A stretch of 64,000 bases of DNA from Dactylosporangium vinaceum (GTDB lineage: Bacteria > Actinomycetota > Actinomycetes > Mycobacteriales > Micromonosporaceae): assembly GCF_019904175.1 (NCBI RefSeq), contig NZ_CP061913.1, positions 3,038,001-3,102,000 of the forward strand. The letters run 5' to 3'. Below, one piece after another: positions 35,903 through 43,491 of the stretch. Position numbers and translations under genes: made by a program. The notes beneath the pieces are model-generated. The model saw only the letters and a program-made list of their open reading frames with translations, was not told the DNA's origin and searched no databases. Every line of letters starts with the position of its first letter. Positions within the stretch are counted from its first letter, which is position 1.

Positions 35903-36976
35903 ATGACGGTGAAGGAGCTTGCGACACTGACGCCCAGCGGATATCCGGCGGTCTCGTTGTTGATGCCCACGCACCGGACCGCGCCGGACAGCCTCCAGGA
36001 CCCCATTCGGCTGCGGAATCTGCTGGCCGAGACCCGGCGGCGGCTGGAGACCGATGAGACGGTGCCGGGGGAGGTGGCGTCCGCGGTGTACCACGAGATC
36101 GTCGCCGCGGCCGATCAGGTGGACCTTCGCCACAGTGGCGAAGGGCTGGCGGTCTTCGCGTCGCCCGGCGAGGTGCAGGTGCGGGTGCTCGACTCGCCCG
36201 TGCAGGAGCGGGTCGTCGTGGCCGACACCTACGAGGTGCGCGACGTCGTCGCCGACGCGGCGCGGCGGCACCGGTACTGGGCGGTGGCCCTGTCCGAGCA
36301 GCCCACCCGGCTCTGGAGCGGCGACGGGGCCGAGCTCGTCGAGGTGACGTCGCACGGCTTCCCGTTCATCCATGACGAGGCGGGGCTGCCCCGGGACTAC
36401 GGGCAGGAGCCCAGCAAGTACGAGATCGAGCGGCACCGCCGGTTCTTCCGGGAGGTCGCCGTCGGGCTGGCCGAGGTGGACCGGCTCGACGCGCGCCCGG
36501 TGTTCGTGCTCGGGGTGGACCGGTATCTGGCGTACTTCGCCGCCGAGTGGCCGCGGCCGTTCGCTGGGACGGTCCTGGGCAACTACGACCACGCCGGGCC
36601 GCACGACGTCTACGAGCTGCTGGCCCCGCGGCTGGCCGCGTACACGGCGGCGGAGCAGGCGGCGGCGCTCGAGCGGCTGGACGCGGCGCGCGGGGCCAAC
36701 CGGTTCGCGGCCGGGCTGGCCGAGGTGTGGAGCCTGGCGCATCAGGGGCGGGGCGCGCACCTGGTCGTCGAGGAGGGTTTCCACAGCCCGGCCCTGGTCC
36801 ACGACGACCACCTGCACCCGGTCGACGAGGACGTGCCGGCCGTGTGGGGCGTGCCGATCGACGACGCCGTCGACGACATCGTGGAGTCGGTGGTGCGCCA
36901 GGGTGGCGAGGTGACGTTCGTCGGCGACGGCAGCCTGGAGGCCGACGGCCGTATCGCGCTCATCCTGCGGTACTAG
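35903..36976 (+). CDS. baeRF family protein (bacterial archaeo-eukaryotic release factor-like, family 3 type)
   Basis: 357 residues. The N-terminus YPAVSLLMPTHRTAPDSLQD followed by PIRLRNLLAETRRRL is characteristic of the baeRF3 group. Later parts keep the eRF1-like layout (VLGVDRYLAYFAA, LAPRLAAYTAAEQAAALERL, and a C-terminal L7Ae-like stretch AVDDIVESVVRQGGEVTFVG). These proteins are thought to act on ribosomes or modified tRNA in stress, but their bacterial function is unproven. GGAGG lies about 11 bases before the ATG. The TAG overlaps the convergent TetR stop in a shared CTAG. Confidence 0.85.
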   Translation: MTVKELATLTPSGYPAVSLLMPTHRTAPDSLQDPIRLRNLLAETRRRLETDETVPGEVASAVYHEIVAAADQVDLRHSGEGLAVFASPGEVQVRVLDSPVQERVVVADTYEVRDVVADAARRHRYWAVALSEQPTRLWSGDGAELVEVTSHGFPFIHDEAGLPRDYGQEPSKYEIERHRRFFREVAVGLAEVDRLDARPVFVLGVDRYLAYFAAEWPRPFAGTVLGNYDHAGPHDVYELLAPRLAAYTAAEQAAALERLDAARGANRFAAGLAEVWSLAHQGRGAHLVVEEGFHSPALVHDDHLHPVDEDVPAVWGVPIDDAVDDIVESVVRQGGEVTFVGDGSLEADGRIALILRY

Positions 36977-37575
36977 AGGCGCAGGCCCGCGACGAAGCCG
37001 GCCGCCGCCCGGTCGTCGGGCATGGGGTCGGGCGCGAAGAACGTGGCGAACGCATGCTGGAAACAGGCGCCCAGCAGCAGGCCGGCCAGGGCCTCGGGGT
37101 CGGCGCCGGGCGCGATGTTGCCAAGCGACTGCTCGGCCCGCAGGTATTGGGCCAGCCCCTCGTTCGCCCGGTGCGGGCCCAGGTTCTGGGGGCGCAGCCG
37201 GTCGCGGTGCGCGGACAGCAGCGCCGGGTCGGCGAAGATCGAGGCGAACATCGGGAACCCGTCGCGGTAGAACGTGATGCACACCGCGGCCAGCTCGGTG
37301 AGGATGTCGCGGACCGGTGCCGTGCCCGCACGGGCCGGCAGCGCCAGGAGCAGCGGGATGAACGACGGCGCCCGCTCGTGCAGCACGACGACCATCAGCT
37401 CGAGCTTGTCCCGGAAGTGCTTGTACAGCGTCGCCTCGGAGAACCCGGCCTCCCGGGCGATCTCCTTCGTGGTGGCGTTGGCCAGCCCGCGCTCGCGCAG
37501 CACCCGCGCCGCCGCGTCGAGGATCACATCTCGCGTGCCCGCCACCGGCACCCCTTCCCAATCCGCTGTACCCAT
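36973..37575 (-). CDS. TetR family transcriptional regulator
   Basis: 200 residues from ATG 37575. A GTG at 37545 with GGAAGG 7 bases upstream is an attractive alternative. The helix-turn-helix (about 15-60) is ILDAAARVLRERGLANATTK, IAREAGFSEATLYKHFRDKL. The C-terminal helical domain is ordinary in length. It is divergent from a NAD(P)-binding protein gene across a clear 26-bp operator. The stop codon shares CTAG with the baeRF gene end. Confidence 0.87.
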   Translation of the reverse strand: MGTADWEGVPVAGTRDVILDAAARVLRERGLANATTKEIAREAGFSEATLYKHFRDKLELMVVVLHERAPSFIPLLLALPARAGTAPVRDILTELAAVCITFYRDGFPMFASIFADPALLSAHRDRLRPQNLGPHRANEGLAQYLRAEQSLGNIAPGADPEALAGLLLGACFQHAFATFFAPDPMPDDRAAAGFVAGLRL

Positions 37576-37584
37576 GCCATTGTA

Positions 37585-37610
37585 GTGGTTAGTAAGCACT
37601 CACTAACCAC
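37585..37610. promoter_or_regulatory. TetR operator between TetR and NAD(P)-binding protein genes
   Basis: A 26-bp inverted repeat has 9-bp perfect arms GTGGTTAGT and ACTAACCAC around AAGCACTC. It is centred between the divergent start codons, in the form typical of TetR binding sites, so the regulator likely represses both genes. Confidence 0.75.
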
Positions 37611-37640
37611 GGCACTCACTCACCGACTTGGGGGGTTGGC

Positions 37641-38288
37641 ATGAAGCTGACCGTGTTCGGGGCGACGGGCGGGATCGGAACGCTGCTGATCAGGGAGGGG
37701 CTGGCCCGCGGGCATGAGATGACGGCCGTCGCGCGGCGCCCGGCCGACCTGGGCTGCGACGTGGTGGTCGCGGACTTCGGCGACGCCGAGGCCCTGGCCG
37801 CCGCGGTGGCCGGGCGGGACGCGGTGCTGTCCGCGCTCGGGATCCGGCCCGCCGAGATGAAGGCGCGGCGGGCGAAGGACCCGGGTGCGCGCAGCACGGT
37901 GCAGGCCGACGGGGCCCGCGCACAGGTCGCCGCCATGCGGGCAACGGGGGTGCGGCGGATCGTGAGCGTGGACGCGGCCGGCCGGGTCGCCGACGCGGGC
38001 GACAGCGTGCTGATGCGCTACGTCGCCAAGCCGATCGTGGGGCGCATCCTGGCCGAGGGCTTCGCCGATCTGGCCGTGGCCGAGCAGGTGCTGCGCGACG
38101 GCGGCGTCGACTGGACGCTCATCGCGCCGCCGCGGCTGACCGACGGCCCGCACCGGCCGTATCGGACGGTGCTCGACGTGAACGTCCGCGGCGGGCGGAC
38201 GCTGTCGCGGGCCGACGTGGCCGATGCGATGTTCCGGGCGCTTGACGAGCCCGGCTGGATTCACCGGCGGGTAAGCGTCGCGTACTGA
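37641..38288 (+). CDS. NAD(P)-binding NmrA/atypical SDR family protein
   Basis: 215 residues. The Rossmann motif is VFGATGGIGTLLI (residues 5-17), followed by a basic ARRPADLG that suits NADP. The central segment RIVSVDAAGRVADAG and DWTLIAPPRLTDGP match atypical SDRs related to flavin/biliverdin reductases and NmrA. No Tyr-x3-Lys is present. Function unknown, but it is probably induced by a TetR ligand, for example in redox or drug stress. It ends in a strong hairpin at 38301. Confidence 0.85.
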   Translation: MKLTVFGATGGIGTLLIREGLARGHEMTAVARRPADLGCDVVVADFGDAEALAAAVAGRDAVLSALGIRPAEMKARRAKDPGARSTVQADGARAQVAAMRATGVRRIVSVDAAGRVADAGDSVLMRYVAKPIVGRILAEGFADLAVAEQVLRDGGVDWTLIAPPRLTDGPHRPYRTVLDVNVRGGRTLSRADVADAMFRALDEPGWIHRRVSVAY

Positions 38289-38300
38289 CGGCATGGGAGT

Positions 38301-38335
38301 GGCCGGCCGCTTCAAGGAGGAAGAAGCGGCCGGCC
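38301..38335. terminator. Terminator between convergent genes
   Basis: A 13-bp perfect stem (GGCCGGCCGCTTC with GAAGCGGCCGGCC) and a 9-base loop, followed by GTTTG. It lies between the NAD(P)-binding protein gene and the end of the solute-binding protein gene, so it can serve both directions. Confidence 0.8.
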
Positions 38336-38392
38336 GTTTGACCGCGGCCCCCGGGAAGTCCCTCGTCAACCCGGAGGCCGTTCAGGCAGCGG

Positions 38393-40165
38393 TCAGCTCG
38401 TGACCCCCAGGCTGCCGAAGTCCACCTGACCGTAGTACTGGTTGATGTAGACGTTCGTCAGCCGCGGGTTGCGGTAGTTCAGTGCCTTGTCGTAGGTGAA
38501 CGGCATGTATGCCGCCGACTCCGACACCTTGGCGTTGATCTGCTTCCAGATGCCGGCGTTCTTCTGCGGGTCGGGCTCGGCCGTGGCCTGGTCGATGAGC
38601 GCGTCGATCGCCGGGTCCTGCAGCTCCGAGTAGTTGTTGTTGCCCGAGTCGTAGATCAGCCGGCTGTCGACGAGGACCTGCAGGAAGCCGGCCGGCGTCG
38701 GGTAGTCCGCGCCCCAGCCCGCCATCATCAGGCCGTACCCCTTGCTGTGCACGTTGCCTGGCGAGCCGATGATCGAGCGGAAGTACAGCGCCGCGTCCTG
38801 CGGGTCGAGCCGGGCGTTGATGCCCACCGCGGCCATCGACTGCTGCACCGCCTCCGCCGTCTTGAGCTCCTTGCCGGTGTTGCGGGTCGCGAGGACGGTG
38901 TCGAACCCGTTGGGCTTGCCGCAGGCGGCGAGCTCTTCCTTGGCCTTGTCGATCTGCGGCTTGCCGGACTTGGTGTTGAACACGTCGTCGGCGTCGTCGT
39001 GCCCGGCGATCGTCGGTGGCAGCATGTTCGTCGCGATGTCACCGCCGGCCTCGACGCCGCCGCGGGCCGTCTGCATCGCGGTCTTGTCCAGCGCATACTG
39101 CACGGCCTTGCGGCAGTGGATGTTGTCGAACGGCGGCACCTTGGTGCTGATCGCCACGTAGCGGATGAAGCCGGTGACCGGGGAGTCGGCGTACTTCTTC
39201 GTCTCCGGGTTCAGCAGGATCTTCGGCTGCGTGCCCGGCTGCACACCGGTCTGGGCGATGTCGAGGTCGACCTCGTTGGCCAGGAGCTGGTTGTCGATCT
39301 CCTCGACGGCGGTGCCGTAGACGACCTCGACACGGTCCGGCAGCGCCTTGCGCACCGGGTCGGTCTTCGGGTCCCACTGGTCGTTGCGGACCAGGCTCAG
39401 CTTCTTGCCCTCATCGTAGGACTCGAACTTGTACGGGCCACTGGAGACCGGGTGCTGCGCGTAGCGGCTGCCGGTGTCCTTGGCCTTCGGCAGCGGGGCC
39501 GACACCGGCATCTGCAGCATGTACAGGAAGTCGGCGAACGGCTTGGCCAGCGTGAACACGATCGTGGAGTCGTCGGGTGTCTGCACCGAGCGCAGGCCCA
39601 TCTTGTCCGGGTCGGTGTCCTTGTACACGCCCGGGTACTTCTGGCCCTGGTCCAGCAGGTCCACCAGGTATGACGGCCCGGCCGTGATGACCTCGCGGGC
39701 GAAGATGCGCTCGATGCCGTACTTGACGTCCTTCGAGGTGATCGGCGTGCCGTCCTCGAACTTCACGCCCGGCTTCAGTTTGAATGTGTACGTCTTCCCG
39801 CCGTCGGTGGGCGTGGGGACCTCGGTCGCGAGGTCCGGCACCAGCTTGAGCCCGTCGGCGCCCGGCTTGGTGTCGTTGGCCAGCAGCGTGCGCACGTAGA
39901 AGCTCTTCATGAGGTTCCACTCGCTCGCGTAGTACGCGATCTGCGGGTCCAGCGAGTCCGGGTCGTCGTGGATCGTGAGCTTCAGTGTGCCGCCCGGCTT
40001 GTCCGACGGGTTCACCACACCGGTGACCGCCGCGTTGTAGCCGGCCGTGCCTTTTGGACCTTTGTCCTTACTGCTATTGTCGCTGCTGGCGCCGCCTCCG
40101 CAGGCGGACAGCGCGAGCGCCGCGGTGACTGCACCAGCCATCACCGCACGTCGTTGCATATTCAC
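38393..40165 (-). CDS. ABC transporter substrate-binding lipoprotein, family 5 (oligopeptide/dipeptide type)
   Basis: 590 residues. A signal peptide with lipobox LALSACG (cysteine near residue 20) makes it a lipoprotein. The family-5 binding fold is shown by GGTLKLTIHDDPDSLDPQIA, TYTFKLKPGVKFEDGTPITS, DVKYGIERIFA and HCRKAVQYALDKTAM. The ligand is probably a peptide or other oligomer. No permease or ATPase genes lie next to it, which is unusual for the family. GTG 40165 is taken because AAAGG lies 8 bases upstream, and ATG 40159 is an alternative. A 29-bp palindrome lies 91 bp upstream. Confidence 0.88.
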   Translation of the reverse strand: MNMQRRAVMAGAVTAALALSACGGGASSDNSSKDKGPKGTAGYNAAVTGVVNPSDKPGGTLKLTIHDDPDSLDPQIAYYASEWNLMKSFYVRTLLANDTKPGADGLKLVPDLATEVPTPTDGGKTYTFKLKPGVKFEDGTPITSKDVKYGIERIFAREVITAGPSYLVDLLDQGQKYPGVYKDTDPDKMGLRSVQTPDDSTIVFTLAKPFADFLYMLQMPVSAPLPKAKDTGSRYAQHPVSSGPYKFESYDEGKKLSLVRNDQWDPKTDPVRKALPDRVEVVYGTAVEEIDNQLLANEVDLDIAQTGVQPGTQPKILLNPETKKYADSPVTGFIRYVAISTKVPPFDNIHCRKAVQYALDKTAMQTARGGVEAGGDIATNMLPPTIAGHDDADDVFNTKSGKPQIDKAKEELAACGKPNGFDTVLATRNTGKELKTAEAVQQSMAAVGINARLDPQDAALYFRSIIGSPGNVHSKGYGLMMAGWGADYPTPAGFLQVLVDSRLIYDSGNNNYSELQDPAIDALIDQATAEPDPQKNAGIWKQINAKVSESAAYMPFTYDKALNYRNPRLTNVYINQYYGQVDFGSLGVTS

Positions 40166-40480
40166 GTCATGGGCCTTTCCGGGTGCCGCGGTTGTGGTGC
40201 CGCGGATCGGGGTCTCCGCACGCGGGCAGCGCACATCACCCGGCCACAGTCTCGTTGTTCACTGTGGACTGTCCACAGTGAACAGGGTGCGGGCATGCTC
40301 CGCACCCGGCGAGAGTGGTCGGCTGTCTGCGTCACTACGTCGCGCGGACGGCGATGTGCGTCGCCGTTCTCTGTGCAATGACCCCGGGCTCGGGCACCCG
40401 GTTGCGTCACGAACTCCGTTGCCACATAACGGATTGATTACCGCGTGTTCAGCCCACGTCACGCGATTCGGTTGCGTACT
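40166..40480. other. 315-bp intergenic region upstream of the solute-binding protein gene
   Basis: No gene is seen. The region should hold the minus-strand promoter of the solute-binding protein gene. It contains the 29-bp palindrome at 40256-40284 and AT-richer stretches near 40430-40495 that mark the end of the RpiB-like gene. Confidence 0.5.
40256..40284. promoter_or_regulatory. 29-bp perfect palindrome (operator or hairpin)
   Basis: Arms of 14 bp, TGTTCACTGTGGAC and GTCCACAGTGAACA, surround a single T. It lies between the RpiB-like gene end and the solute-binding protein start. The odd spacer and long arms suit a dimeric repressor site. A transcription terminator for the RpiB-like region is excluded by direction (that gene ends at 40481 going left) unless read-through into this gap is halted here. 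Confidence 0.6.
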
Positions 40481-40906
40481 TTATCGATTTGTGTCCAAGC
40501 GTTTGAGGCGGGCGATGTTCTCCGCCTCGTCGGGGTCGGCTGCGGGCGTCTCCAGGAACGCCCGCAGCACCTCCACCGCCACGTCCGGCGCCAGCCGCTT
40601 GAGGCTCATCGCCAGCACGTTGGCGTCGTTCCACAGCCGCGCCCCGCGCGCCACCCACGGGTCCCACGCGACAGCCGCCAGGGCCCCCGGCACCTTGTTG
40701 GCCGCGATCGCGGTCCCGGTGCCGGTCCAGCACATCACCACCCCGAGCTCGGCCCGCCCCTCGGCCACCGCCCGCCCGACGCCCGCCCCGAGGTCCGGCC
40801 ACGGCAGCGCGTCCACGCGCACGACCTCGTGCCCGGCCGCGGCGAGGTGCGCGAGCACGGCGTCGGTGGTGGCGTTGCTGTCATCGGCGGCAAAGGCGAT
40901 TCGCAC
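40481..40906 (-). CDS. RpiB/LacA/LacB family sugar-phosphate isomerase-like protein
   Basis: 141 residues. The RpiB fold is shown by MRIAFAADDSN at the N-terminus, VMCWTGTGTAIAANKVPG with the catalytic-cysteine region, and WNDANVLAMSLK with the conserved Asn. Family members interconvert ribose/ribulose or galactose/tagatose phosphates. Changes from the usual GSDHAG and CGTGIG motifs hint at a different sugar. The GTG at 40906 is the start that fits the family. Confidence 0.8.
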   Translation of the reverse strand: MRIAFAADDSNATTDAVLAHLAAAGHEVVRVDALPWPDLGAGVGRAVAEGRAELGVVMCWTGTGTAIAANKVPGALAAVAWDPWVARGARLWNDANVLAMSLKRLAPDVAVEVLRAFLETPAADPDEAENIARLKRLDTNR

Positions 40907-40922
40907 ACCCTCATTGTCCCCC

Positions 40923-41403
40923 TCACCCGTGGTCGGCCGAGCGGGCCAGCACCTCCGCGGATCGGATGTCGGCCAGGTTCTCCAGCGCCCCGGTCACGGC
41001 CGTGAACGCGGCGCCGCCCAGCACCAGCCGCCGCGGCGGCTCCGGCAGCTCCATGGCCGCGAGCACCGCCCGCACCCCGCGGGCCGGATCGCCGCGCTGC
41101 CGGCCGTTCTGGGCCACCATCGCGTCGCGCACCCGCTCGATCATCGGGCGGTACGGCCCGTCTTCCACGGGCTCCGCGGCGAACCCGGCGTGGGCGCGGG
41201 TCCGGAACGCGCCCGGCTCGACCGTCAGCACCCGGACGCCGAACGGCTCGACCTCGGCCCGCAGCGCCTCCGTGAGCCCCTCGACGGCGTGCTTGGCCGC
41301 GGGCCGTGAGCACCACCCGGTCCCCGCGCTCGAGCGCCGCATCGGCGAACGCCGCCCCGAACCCTCCCGGCGAGCCGCCGGTGATGAACCAGCTGCGGCT
41401 CAC
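40923..41403 (-). pseudogene. SDR gene broken by internal deletion and frameshift
   Basis: From GTG 41403 the frame encodes a normal SDR N-terminus, SRSWFITGGSPGGFGAAFAD then ERGDRVVLTARG. Near 41305 it jumps out of frame. The other frame, from about 41300 down, encodes the SDR C-terminal half starting at KHAVEGLTEALRAEVEPFGV and ending at the TGA at 40923. Roughly 110-120 codons of the middle, including NAG and the Ser of the catalytic triad, are missing. The gene is dead. Confidence 0.8.
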
Positions 41404-41424
41404 GGCGCGATCATCAGCCGCGCG

Positions 41425-41843
41425 ATGAGGCCGTCGCGCAGCTACCGGTACTACACCGCGGCCCAGATCCCGCCGGCGCAGGTCATCCACCAGCTGCGGC
41501 AGCTCGGCGTGCCGCTCGCGGAGGTGCGGGCGATCCTGGCCACCGGGGACCTCGACCGGCGGGCCGGGCTCGTCGCCGGGCACGTACGGCGGCTCGAGGG
41601 GAAGGGTGCGGTGACCGTCTACCGGCCGGTGCGGGCGCCGCGGCCCGGCGGGCGGGTGGAGGTGCTGGAGCTGCCGGCCGCCGACCTGGCCGTGACCTAC
41701 GGGCGGCTCGGCGCGTGGGTGGTGCAGCACGCCCTCGCTGTCGACGGGCCGGTGCACGAGGTGTACCTGCGGGCCCGCGCGACACCGAGGAGCCGGGGCA
41801 GTGGCGGACCGAGATCGGGTGGCCCGTCTTCCGGGTCAGCTGA
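41425..41843 (+). pseudogene. Truncated and frameshifted MerR family regulator
   Basis: The frame from ATG 41425 starts abruptly at SYRYYTAAQ, the end of the MerR wing, so the recognition helices are gone. It continues LRQLGVPLAEVRAILATGDL and part of a GyrI-like domain. After about 41780 the true C-terminus (PGQWRTEIGWPVFRVS, then TGA 41841-41843) lies in another frame. Deletion of the 5' part and a frameshift are both evident. It is divergent from the broken SDR gene, as functional MerR/SDR pairs often are. Confidence 0.75.
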
Positions 41844-42429
41844 GGGCGCGCGACGCCCCGGTGTAGGCGCGCTTCGCGGTGTCGCGGACTTCGGCGAGTA
41901 CCACAGCGATGGTTTGGCGTTGTTGGATCTCCCGGCGGATCTGGGCGTGCAGTGCGCGGTCGATGCCCGAGAGGATCGCGGCGGCCCAGCGGGCGTCCGG
42001 TTCGGGGCGGCCGGACTCGATGAGGGCGGTGGCGACGGCCTCCTCGGCGGCCTCGCCCAGCAGCCGGAGCCGGGCCTGCAGGGCGGGGCTGTCGTCGACG
42101 ACCTTCCAAAAGCGCGGCGAGTCCGGGTGCAGGCCAAGCGTCGGCTCACCGCGGTCGAGCTCGTCGAGGAACAGCGCCAGGGCGGCCTGGGCGGGGTCGG
42201 GGGCGCCGCGGACCGCGTCGGCGAGGCGGGCGATGACCTCGTCCTGGCGGTCGAAGAAGAGGTCCTCCTTCGTCGCGAAGTAGTTGAAGACCGTGTTCAC
42301 CGACACCCGGGCCGCCTCGCCGACCTCGGCCACCGTCACCCGGTCGAAGCCGCGGTCCATGAACAGGGCCGTCGCCGCGTGCGCGATCGCCGTGCGGGTC
42401 GCCGCCTTCTTCTCCGCCCTCAGCGCCAT
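41836..42429 (-). CDS. TetR family transcriptional regulator
   Basis: 197 residues. The helix-turn-helix (about 10-57) is TAIAHAATALFMDRGFDRVT, EVGEAARVSVNTVFNYFATK. The ATG at 42429 is chosen; the 42435 codon is TTG. The 3' end overlaps the broken MerR gene by 8 bp. It is divergent from the TIM-barrel protein gene and faces overlapping palindromes at 42449-42471, so it probably represses that gene and itself. Confidence 0.87.
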   Translation of the reverse strand: MALRAEKKAATRTAIAHAATALFMDRGFDRVTVAEVGEAARVSVNTVFNYFATKEDLFFDRQDEVIARLADAVRGAPDPAQAALALFLDELDRGEPTLGLHPDSPRFWKVVDDSPALQARLRLLGEAAEEAVATALIESGRPEPDARWAAAILSGIDRALHAQIRREIQQRQTIAVVLAEVRDTAKRAYTGASRALS

Positions 42430-42448
42430 GCCCAAATCTTAGCGTGAA

Positions 42449-42471
42449 ACCAAATTTGGTGTGACACCAAA
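42449..42471. promoter_or_regulatory. Overlapping TetR-type palindromes
   Basis: ACCAAATTTGGT (42449-42460) and TTTGGTGTGACACCAAA (42455-42471) are perfect inverted repeats sharing TTTGGT. Half-sites thus occur three times in 23 bp. The site lies between the divergent TetR and TIM-barrel genes and probably binds this TetR as one or two dimers. Confidence 0.7.
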
Positions 42472-42492
42472 AATTGGGCTACGGTGCGAGGC

Positions 42493-43410
42493 ATGACGAT
42501 GACTTTCGGCATCTACGCGGGCGGGCTCGGCGCCGACCCCGAGGGCAACGCCATCCCGGGGCCGCCCGAGGACCCGGAGCGGACCGCCGAGCTGCTCGAC
42601 GAGCTCGGAGTGCAGCTCGTGCGCGGGTACGTGCTCTACAGCGACGCCGAGGGCGCGCACATCGAGGCGCCGCCCGCGCCGTGGCGCCACGCGGTCGACG
42701 GGCGCCGGCTGGACCTGGTCGTGTGCTTCCACGAGCCCGGCGACGACCTGCGCGGCTGGTGCGAGTTCCTGCGCACGATGCTGCGCACCCACGGCGACCG
42801 GCTGGCCACGCTCCAGGTCGCCGAGGAGGCCAACCACGACGGGCCGGGCGGCGACGCGGGCTACCCGGCGGTGCGCCGCGCGATCGTCGAGGGTGTGCTC
42901 GCGGCCCGGGCCGAGGCCGACCGGCTCGGCATCGACGTCGGGATCGGCTGCAACTCGACCCCGATCTTCGACCCGGAGCAGGAGTTCTGGGCGTCGCTCA
43001 AGGAGATCGGGCCGGTCATCGACTACGCGGGCCTGGACTTCTTCCCCGACGTGTTCCGGCCGCTCACCGACGTCCGCGGCGCTGTCGAGACCGTGCTGCG
43101 GGGGTTTCGGGAGCAGAGCCTGGCCGCGGCCGGGGTGCCCGCGACGACCCCGCTGCGGATCACGGAGAACGGCTGGGGCACCGGGCCCGGGCGGACCTAC
43201 GCGCGGCAGGCGGAGGTCGTCGAGGAGGTCGTGCGCACGGTCGCCGGGCAGGCGGCGGCGCTGAACATCACGGCGTACGAGCACTTCGCGCTGCGTGACG
43301 CCGACAGCACCAGCCCGCGGCCGATGTCGCAGTTCGGCCTGGTCACGTCGGACTACGTGCGCAAGCCGGCGTTCGACACGTACCGGCGGCTGATCAGCGA
43401 ACTGTCGTGA
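42493..43410 (+). CDS. TIM-barrel, glycoside-hydrolase-like protein of unknown substrate
   Basis: 305 residues. TFGIYAGGLGADPEGNAIPG starts the protein. Barrel-like motifs are LQVAEEANHDG (acid-base Glu position in clan-A hydrolases), YAGLDFFPDVFRP and PLRITENGWGTGPGR (nucleophile-like Glu in ITENG). The layout is that of clan GH-A folds, but no family could be named. There is no signal peptide, so it is cytoplasmic. ATG 42493 or 42499 may start it. TACGGT (42480-42485) could be a -10 box giving a leaderless mRNA. Confidence 0.65.
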   Translation: MTMTFGIYAGGLGADPEGNAIPGPPEDPERTAELLDELGVQLVRGYVLYSDAEGAHIEAPPAPWRHAVDGRRLDLVVCFHEPGDDLRGWCEFLRTMLRTHGDRLATLQVAEEANHDGPGGDAGYPAVRRAIVEGVLAARAEADRLGIDVGIGCNSTPIFDPEQEFWASLKEIGPVIDYAGLDFFPDVFRPLTDVRGAVETVLRGFREQSLAAAGVPATTPLRITENGWGTGPGRTYARQAEVVEEVVRTVAGQAAALNITAYEHFALRDADSTSPRPMSQFGLVTSDYVRKPAFDTYRRLISELS

Positions 43411-43416
43411 GACGAC

Positions 43417-43452
43417 GCAGCGGCCCGCGTTGTGGCGAACGCAGGCCGCTGC
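43417..43452. terminator. Terminator between convergent genes
   Basis: A 9-bp perfect stem (GCAGCGGCC with GGCCGCTGC) and an 18-base loop just after the TIM-barrel gene and before the end of the HtrA-like gene. Confidence 0.55.
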
Positions 43453-43491
43453 TGCGAAAGGGAGTTGCTGGTCTGGAGATTAGGCCATCGC

